A stretch of 64,000 nt of DNA from Pedobacter sp. R20-19 (GTDB lineage: Bacteria; Bacteroidota; Bacteroidia; Sphingobacteriales; Sphingobacteriaceae), in contig NZ_JCKI01000007.1 of NCBI RefSeq assembly GCF_000708265.2, positions 1 through 64,000 on the forward strand, read 5' to 3'. The notes under the pieces were generated by a model. The model was given only the letters and a program-made list of their open reading frames with translations. It was not told the DNA's origin and made no database searches. Below are positions 63,786 through 64,000 of this stretch, one piece after another. Position 1 is the stretch's first letter. Every line of letters begins with the position of its first letter. A program made the translations under genes and the position numbers.

Positions 63786-64000
63786 CTATTTTTTAGTTAC
63801 CTTAAATTCAGTCCTTCTGTTTTTAGCTCTCCCATCTGGATTGTCTTTTTTTCTCTTTCCCCTGCCGATCTCGTTTGGTGCAATCGGCGTCGACTCTCCA
63901 TAGCCTTTAGAGGTCATTCTGCTTGCAGCAATTCCCTTACTTGCCAGGTAATCTACACAAGATTGTGCCCTTTTATTGGATAAATCCAGGTTGTATTCAT
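63786..64000 (-). CDS. OmpA-family C-terminal domain protein (partial, runs off the window)
   Basis: The minus-strand frame from the window edge to the TAG at 63786 encodes the last 70 residues of an OmpA/MotB peptidoglycan-binding domain: LDLSNKRAQSCVDYLASKGI, SRMTSKGYGESTPIAPNE and NRRTEFKV. The inserted basic stretch GRGKRKKDNPDGRAK is common in Bacteroidota OmpA proteins with TPR or WD40-like N-terminal parts. The 5' end lies beyond 64000. Confidence 0.88.
   Translation of the reverse strand, partial: EYNLDLSNKRAQSCVDYLASKGIAASRMTSKGYGESTPIAPNEIGRGKRKKDNPDGRAKNRRTEFKVTKK

Overview
The window comes from the chromosome of an AT-rich Gram-negative member of the Bacteroidota, most likely a Sphingobacteriaceae / Pedobacter-like organism. 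The evidence is the gene families (Bacteroidota-type lipoproteins, OmpA-family barrels, LytS/LytTR pairs, four-helix-bundle S23 proteins, DUF4269), the TAnnTTTG promoter elements, the lack of Shine-Dalgarno sites and the palindromic intergenic repeats. No rRNA, CRISPR array or complete prophage is present.

Layout. 0-9.9 kb is housekeeping: two tandem tRNA-Val genes with a third decayed copy, recO, an MMPL-type RND exporter, a frameshifted REP-associated transposase between palindromes, then ileS, a DksA-like gene, lspA and a DUF4269 gene. 10-22 kb holds sucA-sucB, two photolyase/cryptochrome genes around a MuiA-like and a TIGR01777-family gene, and three tandem FKBP lipoproteins. 22-29.5 kb is a fatty-acid beta-oxidation operon (marR, fadN-like, fadA, acyl-CoA dehydrogenase) interrupted by two S23 four-helix-bundle genes, each bracketed by its own inverted repeats. 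29.6-36.3 kb carries a secreted unknown, an OmpA porin, gamma-glutamyltransferase, a long-chain acyl-CoA ligase and a small barrel protein.

36.3-42.0 kb is an accessory island bounded by two 47-bp direct copies of a terminator. It holds a 1193-residue secreted protein whose tail looks like a PD-(D/E)XK nuclease toxin, its probable immunity gene, and downstream a decayed array of toxin tails and immunity remnants. This is a polymorphic toxin locus. 42-49.8 kb has an M61 peptidase and a complete tripartite RND efflux operon. 49.8-51 kb is a graveyard with REP-like repeats and an IS982 remnant. 51-53.9 kb has a zinc-peptidase-like gene followed by five tandem, translationally coupled lipoproteins, each with one CxxCH haem motif. 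54-58.1 kb carries an N-acetylglucosamine-kinase-like gene, an orphan receiver protein, htpG and an orphan HSDR_N protein.

58.2-63.7 kb is the most unusual region. A LytTR regulator and a LytS-type kinase both have 21-bp direct repeats upstream. Between them lies an unannotated 46-residue Ser/Thr-rich, cysteine-free peptide gene, and next to them a full-length lantibiotic dehydratase (LanB) with no LanC in view. I read this as a candidate RiPP pathway making a dehydrated peptide without lanthionine rings, under LytTR control. The window ends inside an OmpA-family gene.
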